NCBI GenBank assembly: GCA_964373675.1
Contig: CAYJVO010000031.1
Span: forward strand, 1-5,672
Length of the DNA stretch: 5,672 bases
Reading direction: 5' to 3'
Origin: CAYHXN01 sp964373675
GTDB taxonomy: Bacteria; Patescibacteriota; Minisyncoccia; UBA6257; WO2-44-18
Part shown: one piece after another, positions 1-4,321 of the stretch
Layout of the letters: every line of letters begins with the position of its first letter
How positions within the stretch are numbered: the stretch's first letter is position 1
The notes under the pieces: generated by a model
What the model was told of the DNA's origin: nothing
The model's input: the letters and a program-made list of their open reading frames with translations, nothing else
The model's database searches: none
Position numbers and translations under genes: made by a program

Positions 1-2
1 GT

Positions 3-911
3 CCTCCTCCTCCGCCGATTGTGCGGATAGCGGAGTTTTTCCGGGATATAATTTTAAGCCCGATTTGCCCGGAAATTATTAAAAAGAGCGTTTGCAATTT
101 AAAGCTTTTGCGGGACGGCAATATTGATAGAAATTATGAGATTGCCGCGGAGTGCAAAGGAGAGGCGGCCCCCTGCGTTTTGGAAGCGGATGGCGCTGTG
201 GTAAGCCAATTTACCGGATTTTGGCGGGCTTTGCTGAATATCGGGAAAAAGGACGCGATCGTTTATAAGCTGCGCGATCGGCGGAGTCAGAGCTCGGATG
301 ACATTTGCGATCGGGAAATCGTTCATTCGCCGCCAAAAGCAGGATTGGCGCCCATCAGTTTGCAGGCGCCGTCTAATCCCACCTATAACCAAAGCGGATT
401 CCGCTTTTTTGGCAACACTAATGGCACTAGCGTGGGATCGGCGCTGGCGGCGCTCAATACCAACGTTACTGTTGATCCCAACACTGCGTTTCGTTTGAGA
501 TTGCTTATTCATGTGGCCACTGCTAATTTAGCTGCTTCCGGTCAGACATTCAAGCTGCAAATGGCTATCAAGGATTTAAGCTGCGATAGTTATTCTGACG
601 TTGGCGAGATTGTAAACATTACATTTAATAACAATGCTGCACCTGCGGATGGCGATAATCTTACTACCGACACTACTGACCCGACCCATTCTTCAGATAC
701 AATCGTGGCCCAAACTTACGAGGAGGCCAATAACTTTACCAACAGCGTTGCTGCCATTAATGCCGGCCAGGACGGCTTGTGGGATTTTTCTTTGAAGACC
801 GGGGGAGTGGTCGGCGTATATTGCTTCAGGGCGGTTCAAAGCAACGGCACTGTCTTGGGCACTTACGATCAAGTTCCAGAGGTTACTGTTTCTGGCGGCG
901 GCGAAATTTAA
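3..911 (+). CDS. C-terminal part of a large secreted/surface beta-rich protein (5' partial)
   Basis: The reading frame is open to the window edge and begins with five proline codons, so this is the tail of a longer protein. A GTG at 21 is the first possible start, but no ribosome binding site precedes it and the proline run looks like an interdomain linker. Residues below are counted from that GTG. Residues 1-105 form a cysteine-containing segment (C16, C25, C45, C52, C96) that could be an Ig-like domain; I do not recognise it firmly. Residues 118-296 form a beta-rich, Asn/Thr/Gly-rich domain with the features FRFFGNTNGT, FRLRLLIHV, DPTHSSDTIV, TYEEANNFTNSVAA, DGLWDFSLK and VYCFRAVQSNGT. I associate this pattern with repeat domains of very large Patescibacteria surface proteins; that is recall, not a search. 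C-terminal membrane or sorting signals are absent. The ligand or role is unknown, possibly attachment to other cells. No terminator is evident after the stop. Confidence 0.72.
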   Translation, partial: PPPPPIVRIAEFFRDIILSPICPEIIKKSVCNLKLLRDGNIDRNYEIAAECKGEAAPCVLEADGAVVSQFTGFWRALLNIGKKDAIVYKLRDRRSQSSDDICDREIVHSPPKAGLAPISLQAPSNPTYNQSGFRFFGNTNGTSVGSALAALNTNVTVDPNTAFRLRLLIHVATANLAASGQTFKLQMAIKDLSCDSYSDVGEIVNITFNNNAAPADGDNLTTDTTDPTHSSDTIVAQTYEEANNFTNSVAAINAGQDGLWDFSLKTGGVVGVYCFRAVQSNGTVLGTYDQVPEVTVSGGGEI

Positions 912-1009
912 ACGTTGCCACGACGCTTAAAATCAATCATTTAGCAACATTTATTCTGAAGGTGCGGGGGTTTTGTTTAAAAGGTGCGAACATATAGGAT
1001 ATAAAAGAG

Positions 1010-1029
1010 TGTTTTGACGCGTCAAAACA
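1010..1029. promoter_or_regulatory. 20-bp perfect palindrome, distal copy (putative operator)
   Basis: TGTTTTGACGCGTCAAAACA is its own reverse complement over all 20 bases. The same 20-mer recurs at 1519-1538, and identity extends two bases leftward (AG), making a 22-bp direct repeat at 1008-1029 and 1517-1538. This copy lies 15 bp beyond the stop codon of the minus-strand TrpR-like gene and about 100 bp after the surface-protein gene. An operator bound by the TrpR-like protein is the favoured inference. As RNA it could form a 7-bp stem with a CGCG loop, followed on the minus strand by the weak T-tract CTCTTTTAT. A modest terminator is therefore the alternative. Confidence 0.6.
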
Positions 1030-1044
1030 GTGAACTGACTTCAA

Positions 1045-1494
1045 CTATTTTTTAAGCCCTATTCCCGGTGGTCGAGGCGGATTTTTTAATAATTCCCAGA
1101 TATTAATATCTCCGAAAAGATCTTCCAGCCAAGATTTCTTCATTACAATAGCGGTGGATCTCAATGTTTTATTAGTTTTGAAAGAGCGTTGGCTTTTGTA
1201 AACGTTTGGGTTGCCAAAAAAATTTTTCCTGAGCGCGCTTATGGTTGCCGGCGATATCCATAAGGCGCGCATGATTTCCCTAGTGCCATTACCGGCGTGA
1301 ATTAACGCCAAGGCCGCTAATCTTTTAACAACAATTTTCTTCTCATAGTCGCTAAATAGGGCATTAATTATTCTGCCGGTTTGATTTTTTGTTTTTGCTC
1401 TAGTTAATTTTTCCAATAGATTATCCCACAAAAATTCTTGCCACCCCGTTCTGTGCTTATTTTGAAAATTTATGTCATCATTGCCATTTTTCAT
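1045..1494 (-). CDS. TrpR/YerC-like helix-turn-helix DNA-binding protein
   Basis: This 149-residue protein contains a segment resembling the Trp repressor/YerC family. Residues 46-92 run LFSDYEKKIVVKRLAALALI, then the HTH (about 70-90: TREIMRALWISPATISALRK), matching the TrpR arrangement of a helical ALxxR-type region followed by a Ser/Thr-rich recognition helix. It is longer than TrpR (about 108 residues), with an N-terminal helical extension (W18-K36) and a basic C-terminal tail ending PPRPPGIGLKK. Tryptophan binding cannot be inferred. Patescibacteria carry many such proteins, mostly of unknown target. The gene diverges from the SPFH operon and is flanked by two identical palindromes, which suggests autoregulation. 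The ATG at 1494 has no Shine-Dalgarno at normal distance. A strong promoter ends about 11 bp upstream, so the mRNA is probably leaderless or nearly so. The sequence looks more AT-rich than its neighbours, which may hint at transfer. A transposase-type HTH is a less likely alternative. Confidence 0.75.
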   Translation of the reverse strand: MKNGNDDINFQNKHRTGWQEFLWDNLLEKLTRAKTKNQTGRIINALFSDYEKKIVVKRLAALALIHAGNGTREIMRALWISPATISALRKNFFGNPNVYKSQRSFKTNKTLRSTAIVMKKSWLEDLFGDINIWELLKNPPRPPGIGLKK

Positions 1495-1505
1495 CAGGTT
1501 AAGAA

Positions 1506-1534
1506 ATTATACCTCCAGTGTTTTGACGCGTCAA
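1506..1534 (-). promoter_or_regulatory. Sigma70-type promoter of the TrpR-like gene
   Basis: Read on the minus strand, TTGACG (1534-1529) is followed after exactly 17 bp by TATAAT (1511-1506). This is a near-consensus promoter pair. The -35 box lies inside the palindrome at 1519-1538, so a protein bound to that site would block RNA polymerase. Transcription would start near 1499-1497, only 3-5 bases before the ATG at 1494, which implies a leaderless transcript. Confidence 0.72.
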
Positions 1535-1538
1535 AACA
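1519..1538. promoter_or_regulatory. 20-bp perfect palindrome, promoter copy (putative operator)
   Basis: This is identical to the palindrome at 1010-1029 and sits between the divergent TrpR-like and SPFH genes. It overlaps the -35 box of the TrpR-like gene and ends 2 bp before TTGACT, the likely -35 box of the SPFH operon. This is the position expected for an autorepressor operator that can also affect the divergent promoter. The two copies are 509 bp apart centre to centre, a distance compatible with DNA looping. That the TrpR-like protein is the binder is inference from adjacency. Confidence 0.68.
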
Positions 1539-1540
1539 AG

Positions 1541-1574
1541 TTGACTTTCGGCATTTTTTTTGTTATTTTATAAT
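1541..1574 (+). promoter_or_regulatory. Promoter of the SPFH operon
   Basis: TTGACT (1541-1546) is followed after 17 bp by TATTTT (1564-1569), which carries an extended -10 TG at 1561-1562. A perfect TATAAT overlaps it at 1569-1574, but at a 22-bp spacing that would be too long. Either -10 element could be used. Transcription would start near 1576-1581, giving a 5' leader of about 13-18 bases that contains the ribosome binding site GAGGT (1584-1588). Confidence 0.6.
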
Positions 1575-1593
1575 CAGTTTTTTGAGGTAATGT

Positions 1594-2457
1594 ATGCTGT
1601 TGGTTGTCGCAGCGATTCTGGTTTTGATGGTCTGTTTGTTTTTGCTGTTTTCGGCAATCGTTCCTCCTTACACCGGCGTGATTATCAGTTTTTTAGGCCG
1701 ACCGGTGCGTTCTGCCGGACCGGGATTAGTTCTACTTCTCCGTCCTTTTGAGAAGATTACTCACGCCCATTTTTTGGAACGGCGAGCAATTCCTATTAAG
1801 ATGAATGCCGAAACTGAAGATGAGGAAGTTGTGACTTTAGAATTATCGGTGGAGTATCAGCCGTCGGAAAAAAATCTGATCCGGTTTTTGGGATTTAATC
1901 AGCAGCAGATAGAGGAAGCTTTAAAAGAGCGGACTAAGTCTTTGTGCAGCATTGAGATCCGCAAACGCAAGGATCGGGATGAGGTTTACGACAATCTTAA
2001 GGTTATCGCCAGTGCCATGCAAGCCGATTTTAAAACTGCCAATGGTATTAATGGATTTACGCTGGAGGAACATTACGGGATTAAGTTGGCATCTATTATG
2101 ATTAATGATCCCGAGCTTCCGCCAGAGCTTGTCCAGGCCGAAGTTCAGCGCGAAATCCAGGAAAAAATTAATGAGAAAAGGCGTTTGGAACTAAAAGAAA
2201 TTCAATCCTTGGCTAAGGTTTTGGTTGAAGAAGCCAGAAAACAAGGACAAGATATGCAATACCAAACCGCTTTTAAAATTGTCCAAGTTCAATTCGGCAT
2301 TATCAAAGAGAATTACAGCCATTACGGTTTGGATAAAGATACTCTAGTGGTTATTAAAGAACTGTTACCAACTTTGGTGGAGAAATTAAGAGAAAAAGAT
2401 TCAGAGCGTCCGGTAATCAAGGGTTTCAGAGAGGTGACGCATGGCGGCCAGTTCTAG
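1594..2457 (+). CDS. SPFH/band-7 (stomatin/prohibitin/HflK-like) membrane protein
   Basis: This 287-residue protein has a hydrophobic N-terminal membrane segment (residues 1-22), directly followed by band-7 features: YTGVIISFLGRPVRSAGPGL (about 26-45), then LLLRPFEKI and an ERRAIPIKMNAETEDEEVVTLELSVEYQ stretch (about 63-90) typical of the SPFH beta core. A charged helical, probably coiled-coil, region runs from about 170 to 225 (PPELVQAEVQREIQEKINEK and onward). The length and layout fit the family, whose members form oligomeric membrane rings that organise or protect membrane proteases and other complexes. The specific partner here is unknown. The ATG at 1594 is chosen because GAGGT lies 5 bp upstream and it begins the membrane helix. 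The gene overlaps its downstream partner by 17 bp, indicating co-translation. The divergent TrpR-like regulator and palindrome suggest repressor control. The protein lacks the long flotillin-type tail. Confidence 0.82.
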   Translation: MLLVVAAILVLMVCLFLLFSAIVPPYTGVIISFLGRPVRSAGPGLVLLLRPFEKITHAHFLERRAIPIKMNAETEDEEVVTLELSVEYQPSEKNLIRFLGFNQQQIEEALKERTKSLCSIEIRKRKDRDEVYDNLKVIASAMQADFKTANGINGFTLEEHYGIKLASIMINDPELPPELVQAEVQREIQEKINEKRRLELKEIQSLAKVLVEEARKQGQDMQYQTAFKIVQVQFGIIKENYSHYGLDKDTLVVIKELLPTLVEKLREKDSERPVIKGFREVTHGGQF

Positions 2458-2860
2458 TTCCCCAACTCCCGCTGCTAAGGAGTTTTACAAATCCAAACGG
2501 GTGTGGTTGGTCCTGGTTATTTCGGCAATTGTTCTAGGCGTTTACTTTTTTATGCCATCTGCCGGTAGCGATTCCGATAAAGAATCAGTAAAGCCGGCGG
2601 AGCAATCAGCAAGGACTATTGAAATTCATCTTGATCCAGTGGAATGGAGCGATTGGATTCGGATTGAAACTGGAGAAGTTTGGCGTTTGGATCCGCCAAA
2701 AGGAGGTTGGGTGGAGTGTAAATTCTGGGACGGCAGATTGGTTGTTTATGCTGACGGCGAAGAACCGCAGTGGTTGGGAAAAATTAAAAATTGCATTTTT
2801 CAAGTCCGCGGCGATGGCGGTAAAGCCAAGCTTACCATAGAACGCAAAGCCCCCCGATAA
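2441..2860 (+). CDS. Small single-pass membrane protein, tryptophan-rich extracytoplasmic domain, unknown function
   Basis: I do not recognise this 139-residue protein. It has a short Ser/Pro/Ala-rich N-terminus, basic residues (K17, K19, R20), one membrane helix (about 21-38), a polar linker (about 39-58) and a compact, probably beta-rich domain (59-139). That domain is rich in tryptophan: EWSDWIRIETGEVWRL, KGGWVECKFWDG, EEPQWLG. The charge pattern places the domain outside the cytoplasm. The ATG at 2441 follows GAGGTGA (2431-2437) closely and overlaps the end of the SPFH gene by 17 bp, so the two are almost certainly translated together. A role as a partner or ligand-facing subunit of the SPFH assembly is inference, supported only by the coupling. 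The aromatic residues could suit carbohydrate binding, but no family motif proves it. The last codons lie inside the operon terminator. Confidence 0.75.
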   Translation: MAASSSSPTPAAKEFYKSKRVWLVLVISAIVLGVYFFMPSAGSDSDKESVKPAEQSARTIEIHLDPVEWSDWIRIETGEVWRLDPPKGGWVECKFWDGRLVVYADGEEPQWLGKIKNCIFQVRGDGGKAKLTIERKAPR

Positions 2861-2876
2861 ATCGGAGGGCTTTTTT
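2849..2876 (+). terminator. Rho-independent terminator of the SPFH operon
   Basis: GCCCCCCGAT pairs with ATCGGAGGGC (2849-2858 with 2861-2870), with one C-A mismatch, and six T residues follow (2871-2876). The left arm encodes the last residues (Ala-Pro-Arg) of the upstream protein and includes the first base of its TAA stop. The terminator thus overlaps the gene. Confidence 0.88.
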
Positions 2877-2973
2877 ATGTGCCGAACTTCCGAACGAAAA
2901 CCACGGCCGGCCTACTCCGCCGTAGTAGCCTACGGCTACGAAGGCTGGATCAGGCCGTGGAAGTGCGGGCATA

Positions 2974-3003
2974 TCCGCCACTATTACGCGTAATAGTGGC
3001 GGA
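2974..3003. repeat. 30-bp perfect palindrome inside the repeat block
   Basis: The arm TCCGCCACTATTACG (2974-2988) is followed directly by its exact reverse complement (2989-3003) with no spacer. As DNA it could extrude a cruciform. As RNA it forms a long hairpin, probably with CGCG as the loop. There is no T-tract after it on either strand, so it is not a standard terminator. Confidence 0.85.
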
Positions 3004-3024
3004 CGAGCGTCGCTTGATCAATCA

Positions 3025-3122
3025 GAAACCCCAGGCGCCACGCCCCGCCAAAGGCGTGGGGCTCCGCCGAGACAGACTCGGCTTCGCTTCCAGCGGGGCC
3101 GAGGGTAAGGCCGGGGAGTTTC
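3025..3122. repeat. Multi-branched inverted-repeat domain
   Basis: GAAAC plus CCC (3025-3032) can pair with GGG-A-GTTTC (3114-3122), with one bulged A. Inside are three stems: CCACGCC/GGCGTGG (3038-3044 with 3053-3059), GCCGAG/CTCGGC (3066-3071 with 3077-3082) and GGCC/GGCC (3097-3100 with 3109-3112). The result is a cloverleaf-like fold that does not match a tRNA. Whether it is transcribed is unknown, and the pairing was worked out by eye. Confidence 0.5.
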
Positions 3123-3159
3123 ATTGTTCAATATATCTAACTGCGTGTTGATTAAAGAA

Positions 3160-3495
3160 TTATCTTTGAACCAGCTGTTCTACTAAGAAGCGGATTCCCT
3201 GCGCCACAAATGCCACTGCGATGGCCACTGCTGCGTAAATTAACTGGCTGCTCGCGGATTTGACCTTTGCCGGATCGCCAGCCGCGGTTAAATAAAGATA
3301 AGCGGCGTAGAAAATAAAGAAAGTGGCGACAACAAGCAAGATGGTGAAAGCCCAGTTAATTAGAGTGTTGAGAATCCGAAGGATTCTTTCAATGGTCAGT
3401 GGTTGGGTTGGGGCAGTCTGGATTTGCGCAAAAGTTAATAACGGCAAAAGCGTGACCAACCCGATGCCGATAGCTGCTTTGATTTTATTATTCAT
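3160..3495 (-). CDS. Type IV secretion pilin-like protein (two-helix, signal peptide), copy 3
   Basis: This 111-residue protein has a signal peptide (residues 1-23, probable cleavage after TFA before Q24), a short polar segment, a membrane helix at about 44-68, the conserved loop YLYLTAAGDPAKVKSASSQL, and a second helix at about 84-107. The layout matches the VirB2/TrbC-like pilin family and the T4SS pilin family common in Patescibacteria: two helices joined by a TA[AG]G[DS]xxKxK loop. It is the last of three paralogues, 127 bp after the previous one, and has its own promoter candidate at 3592-3600. The ATG at 3495 gives a well-formed signal peptide, but no Shine-Dalgarno is visible. It may be a pilus subunit or a membrane component of a surface machine. 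No VirB4-type ATPase is in the window, so the function is inferred from the fold only. Confidence 0.78.
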   Translation of the reverse strand: MNNKIKAAIGIGLVTLLPLLTFAQIQTAPTQPLTIERILRILNTLINWAFTILLVVATFFIFYAAYLYLTAAGDPAKVKSASSQLIYAAVAIAVAFVAQGIRFLVEQLVQR

Positions 3496-3580
3496 TAGGG
3501 TTACAAAATTACAAATTAGTACAAATGCACAAATATATTTGTAGATTGGTAAGGTATTCGTACACTCGTAACTTCATCGA
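3493..3580. repeat. Degenerate inverted repeat of ATTTGTA-like units in the leader of pilin copy 3
   Basis: The centre is the 14-bp palindrome ACAAATATATTTGT (3529-3542). To the left are four ACAAA(T) units (3503, 3511, 3521, 3529). To the right are related ATTGGTA, ATTCGTA and ACTCGTA units (3545-3570). The arms, about 42 bases each, align at roughly two positions in three when one gap is allowed. The left arm reaches the start codon at 3495. It could fold in the mRNA leader, or be low-complexity sequence left by repeat turnover. Confidence 0.5.
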
Positions 3581-3591
3581 CCTTTTCTTTT

Positions 3592-3600
3592 ATTATACCA
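3592..3600 (-). promoter_or_regulatory. Extended -10 promoter for pilin copy 3
   Basis: On the minus strand, TGG-TATAAT (3600-3592) is a perfect extended -10 element (TGnTATAAT). The region 17 bp upstream (GGGAAA) is not a good -35 box, which is usual for extended -10 promoters. Transcription would start near 3585, giving a leader of about 90 bases before the ATG at 3495. Pilin copy 3 may therefore be expressed separately from the two upstream copies. Confidence 0.55.
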
Positions 3601-3622
3601 AATCAATTTTTAAGTTTCCCAT

Positions 3623-3970
3623 TTATCGCACTTCCAGAAGTTGTTTAATTAAAAAGCCCACGCCGCCGGCAACAAGAAGAATGGCGTAACCAATCACCGC
3701 ATACAGGATTGTTTTTTTTCCTGTTTTGAATTTCTCCGGATCACCACCGGCAGTAAGAATCTGAAAAGCCCCGTATAAAATCATCAAAGTAAAAATCGGC
3801 GGCCCGATGTAGATTATTAAAAAATTAATTATCCGTGCCAAAAGGTCGGCTACGGAAGTTGTTTGGAGTGGATTGGGCAATTCAAATTCACCTCCCTCGC
3901 CTCCGACTTGAGCAAAAACAACGGTAGTAGAAAATAAAAAGTAGAAAGTAGAAAGTAGAATTTTTTTCAT
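3623..3970 (-). CDS. Type IV secretion pilin-like protein (two-helix, signal peptide), copy 2
   Basis: This 115-residue paralogue has a signal peptide at 1-20 (cleavage likely VFA before Q21), a Gly/Glu-rich mature N-terminus (QVGGEGGEFELPNP), a helix at about 43-70 (ARIINFLIIYIGPPIFTLMI), the family loop YGAFQILTAGGDPEKFKTGKK, and a second helix at about 86-110. It starts one base after the stop of pilin copy 1, with AAAGGA upstream as a probable but distant ribosome binding site, so it is in the same transcript. The signal peptide is encoded by a 7-bp tandem repeat (3926-3960), and a change in copy number would shift the frame. The PP within the first helix is unusual for a membrane segment but may be tolerated as a kink. 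The function is as for its paralogues: a likely surface filament or membrane subunit, not proven. Confidence 0.8.
   Translation of the reverse strand: MKKILLSTFYFLFSTTVVFAQVGGEGGEFELPNPLQTTSVADLLARIINFLIIYIGPPIFTLMILYGAFQILTAGGDPEKFKTGKKTILYAVIGYAILLVAGGVGFLIKQLLEVR
3926..3960. repeat. Heptanucleotide tandem repeat (AGTAGAA)n inside the pilin copy 2 signal peptide
   Basis: Five consecutive 7-mers on the plus strand are AGTAGAA (3926), AATAAAA (3933, two changes), AGTAGAA (3940), AGTAGAA (3947) and AGTAGAA (3954). On the coding (minus) strand these are TTCTACT units encoding the hydrophobic LLSTFYFLFSTT stretch. Seven is not a multiple of three, so gain or loss of one unit would break the reading frame. 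Confidence 0.85.
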
Positions 3971-3971
3971 C

Positions 3972-4316
3972 TTAGAATAATCCTTTCAGCGCTTGGTTGA
4001 TAGTGGTGACAATCAACCAAGATGCCAAGGCGATGGTCAGTCCGATGACAGAAGAAATAATTACCGTTTTCCCTTTTTTAACTTTTTCTTCCGATCCTCC
4101 TGCGGTCATTATAACAAATGCGCCGTAAACTATAAAAATCACCGCTAAGGGGATGGCAATTTCTAAGAGCGTGGTAATGATGTTTCTAACAAAGGTTATA
4201 AAATCTTGCACTGTGCATTCGGTGCCGCGGCAAGGCAAAAGCGGGACATGGAAGGCCAGCGCGCTTTGCGCGCTGGCAACTGTGACTATGACAATGACGA
4301 CGATTTTTTTAATCAT
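3972..4316 (-). CDS. Type IV secretion pilin-like protein (two-helix, signal peptide), copy 1
   Basis: This 114-residue paralogue has a signal peptide at 1-21 (cleavage likely ALA before F22), a short mature N-terminus with two cysteines (C29 and C34 in PCRGTECT) that may form a disulfide, a helix at about 42-65, the family loop YGAFVIMTAGGSEEKVKKGK, and a second helix at about 84-107. The two cysteines are absent from the other two copies here. In Patescibacteria a Cys-containing N-terminus is common in this family (recall). The gene starts 5 bp after the stop of the solute-binding protein, with only a weak AAAAGAA purine stretch before the ATG. It is therefore probably translated by coupling in the same transcript. 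It is the copy closest to the promoter and may be the main subunit. Confidence 0.8.
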   Translation of the reverse strand: MIKKIVVIVIVTVASAQSALAFHVPLLPCRGTECTVQDFITFVRNIITTLLEIAIPLAVIFIVYGAFVIMTAGGSEEKVKKGKTVIISSVIGLTIALASWLIVTTINQALKGLF

Positions 4317-4321
4317 TTCTT

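Larger units (their letters stand above)
2880..3126. repeat. GC-rich, hairpin-dense dispersed repeat element
   Basis: This non-coding block between convergent operons (SPFH operon ending at 2860, pilin cluster ending at 3160) is clearly more GC-rich than its surroundings. Its first 52 bases recur at 5621-5672 with one mismatch (C at 2887, T at 5628), which shows it is a repeat. Visible stems are CCACGGCC/GGCCGTGG (2901-2908 with 2953-2960) enclosing GCCGTAG-TAGC-CTACGGC (2919-2936), a 30-bp palindrome (2974-3003), and a multi-stem domain at 3025-3122. One frame is open across it from 2879 to 3151, but its Arg/Leu-rich product has no start signal and looks like a by-product of the repeat. It may be a REP-like or MITE-like element, a structured RNA or a transcription barrier. 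The right boundary is approximate because copy 2 is cut off. Confidence 0.78.

Noticed and set aside
21..23. GTG as the true start of the first gene
   Set aside because: The frame is open upstream with a proline run and there is no ribosome binding site. The protein starts before the window.
99..512. Minus-strand 137-residue reading frame
   Set aside because: It is antisense to the surface protein, of low-complexity Arg/Ser composition, and has no start signals.
1008..1032. Distal palindrome as a dedicated bidirectional terminator
   Set aside because: Only a weak T-tract is present on one side, and an identical copy lies in a promoter. An operator explains both copies better, though some termination role is not excluded.
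1560..1751. 63-residue frame overlapping the SPFH start
   Set aside because: It runs out of frame over the SPFH N-terminus. The GAGGT site and the membrane segment support the ATG at 1594.
2880..2960. CRISPR repeat
   Set aside because: There are only two distant copies and no regular spacer array.
3025..3122. Cloverleaf-like fold as a tRNA
   Set aside because: The stem lengths and loops do not fit, with no T-loop GTTCRA motif and no anticodon arm of proper size.
2879..3151. 90-residue frame through the repeat block
   Set aside because: Its Arg-rich product comes from palindromic repeat DNA, it lacks a ribosome binding site, and it lies just after a terminator.
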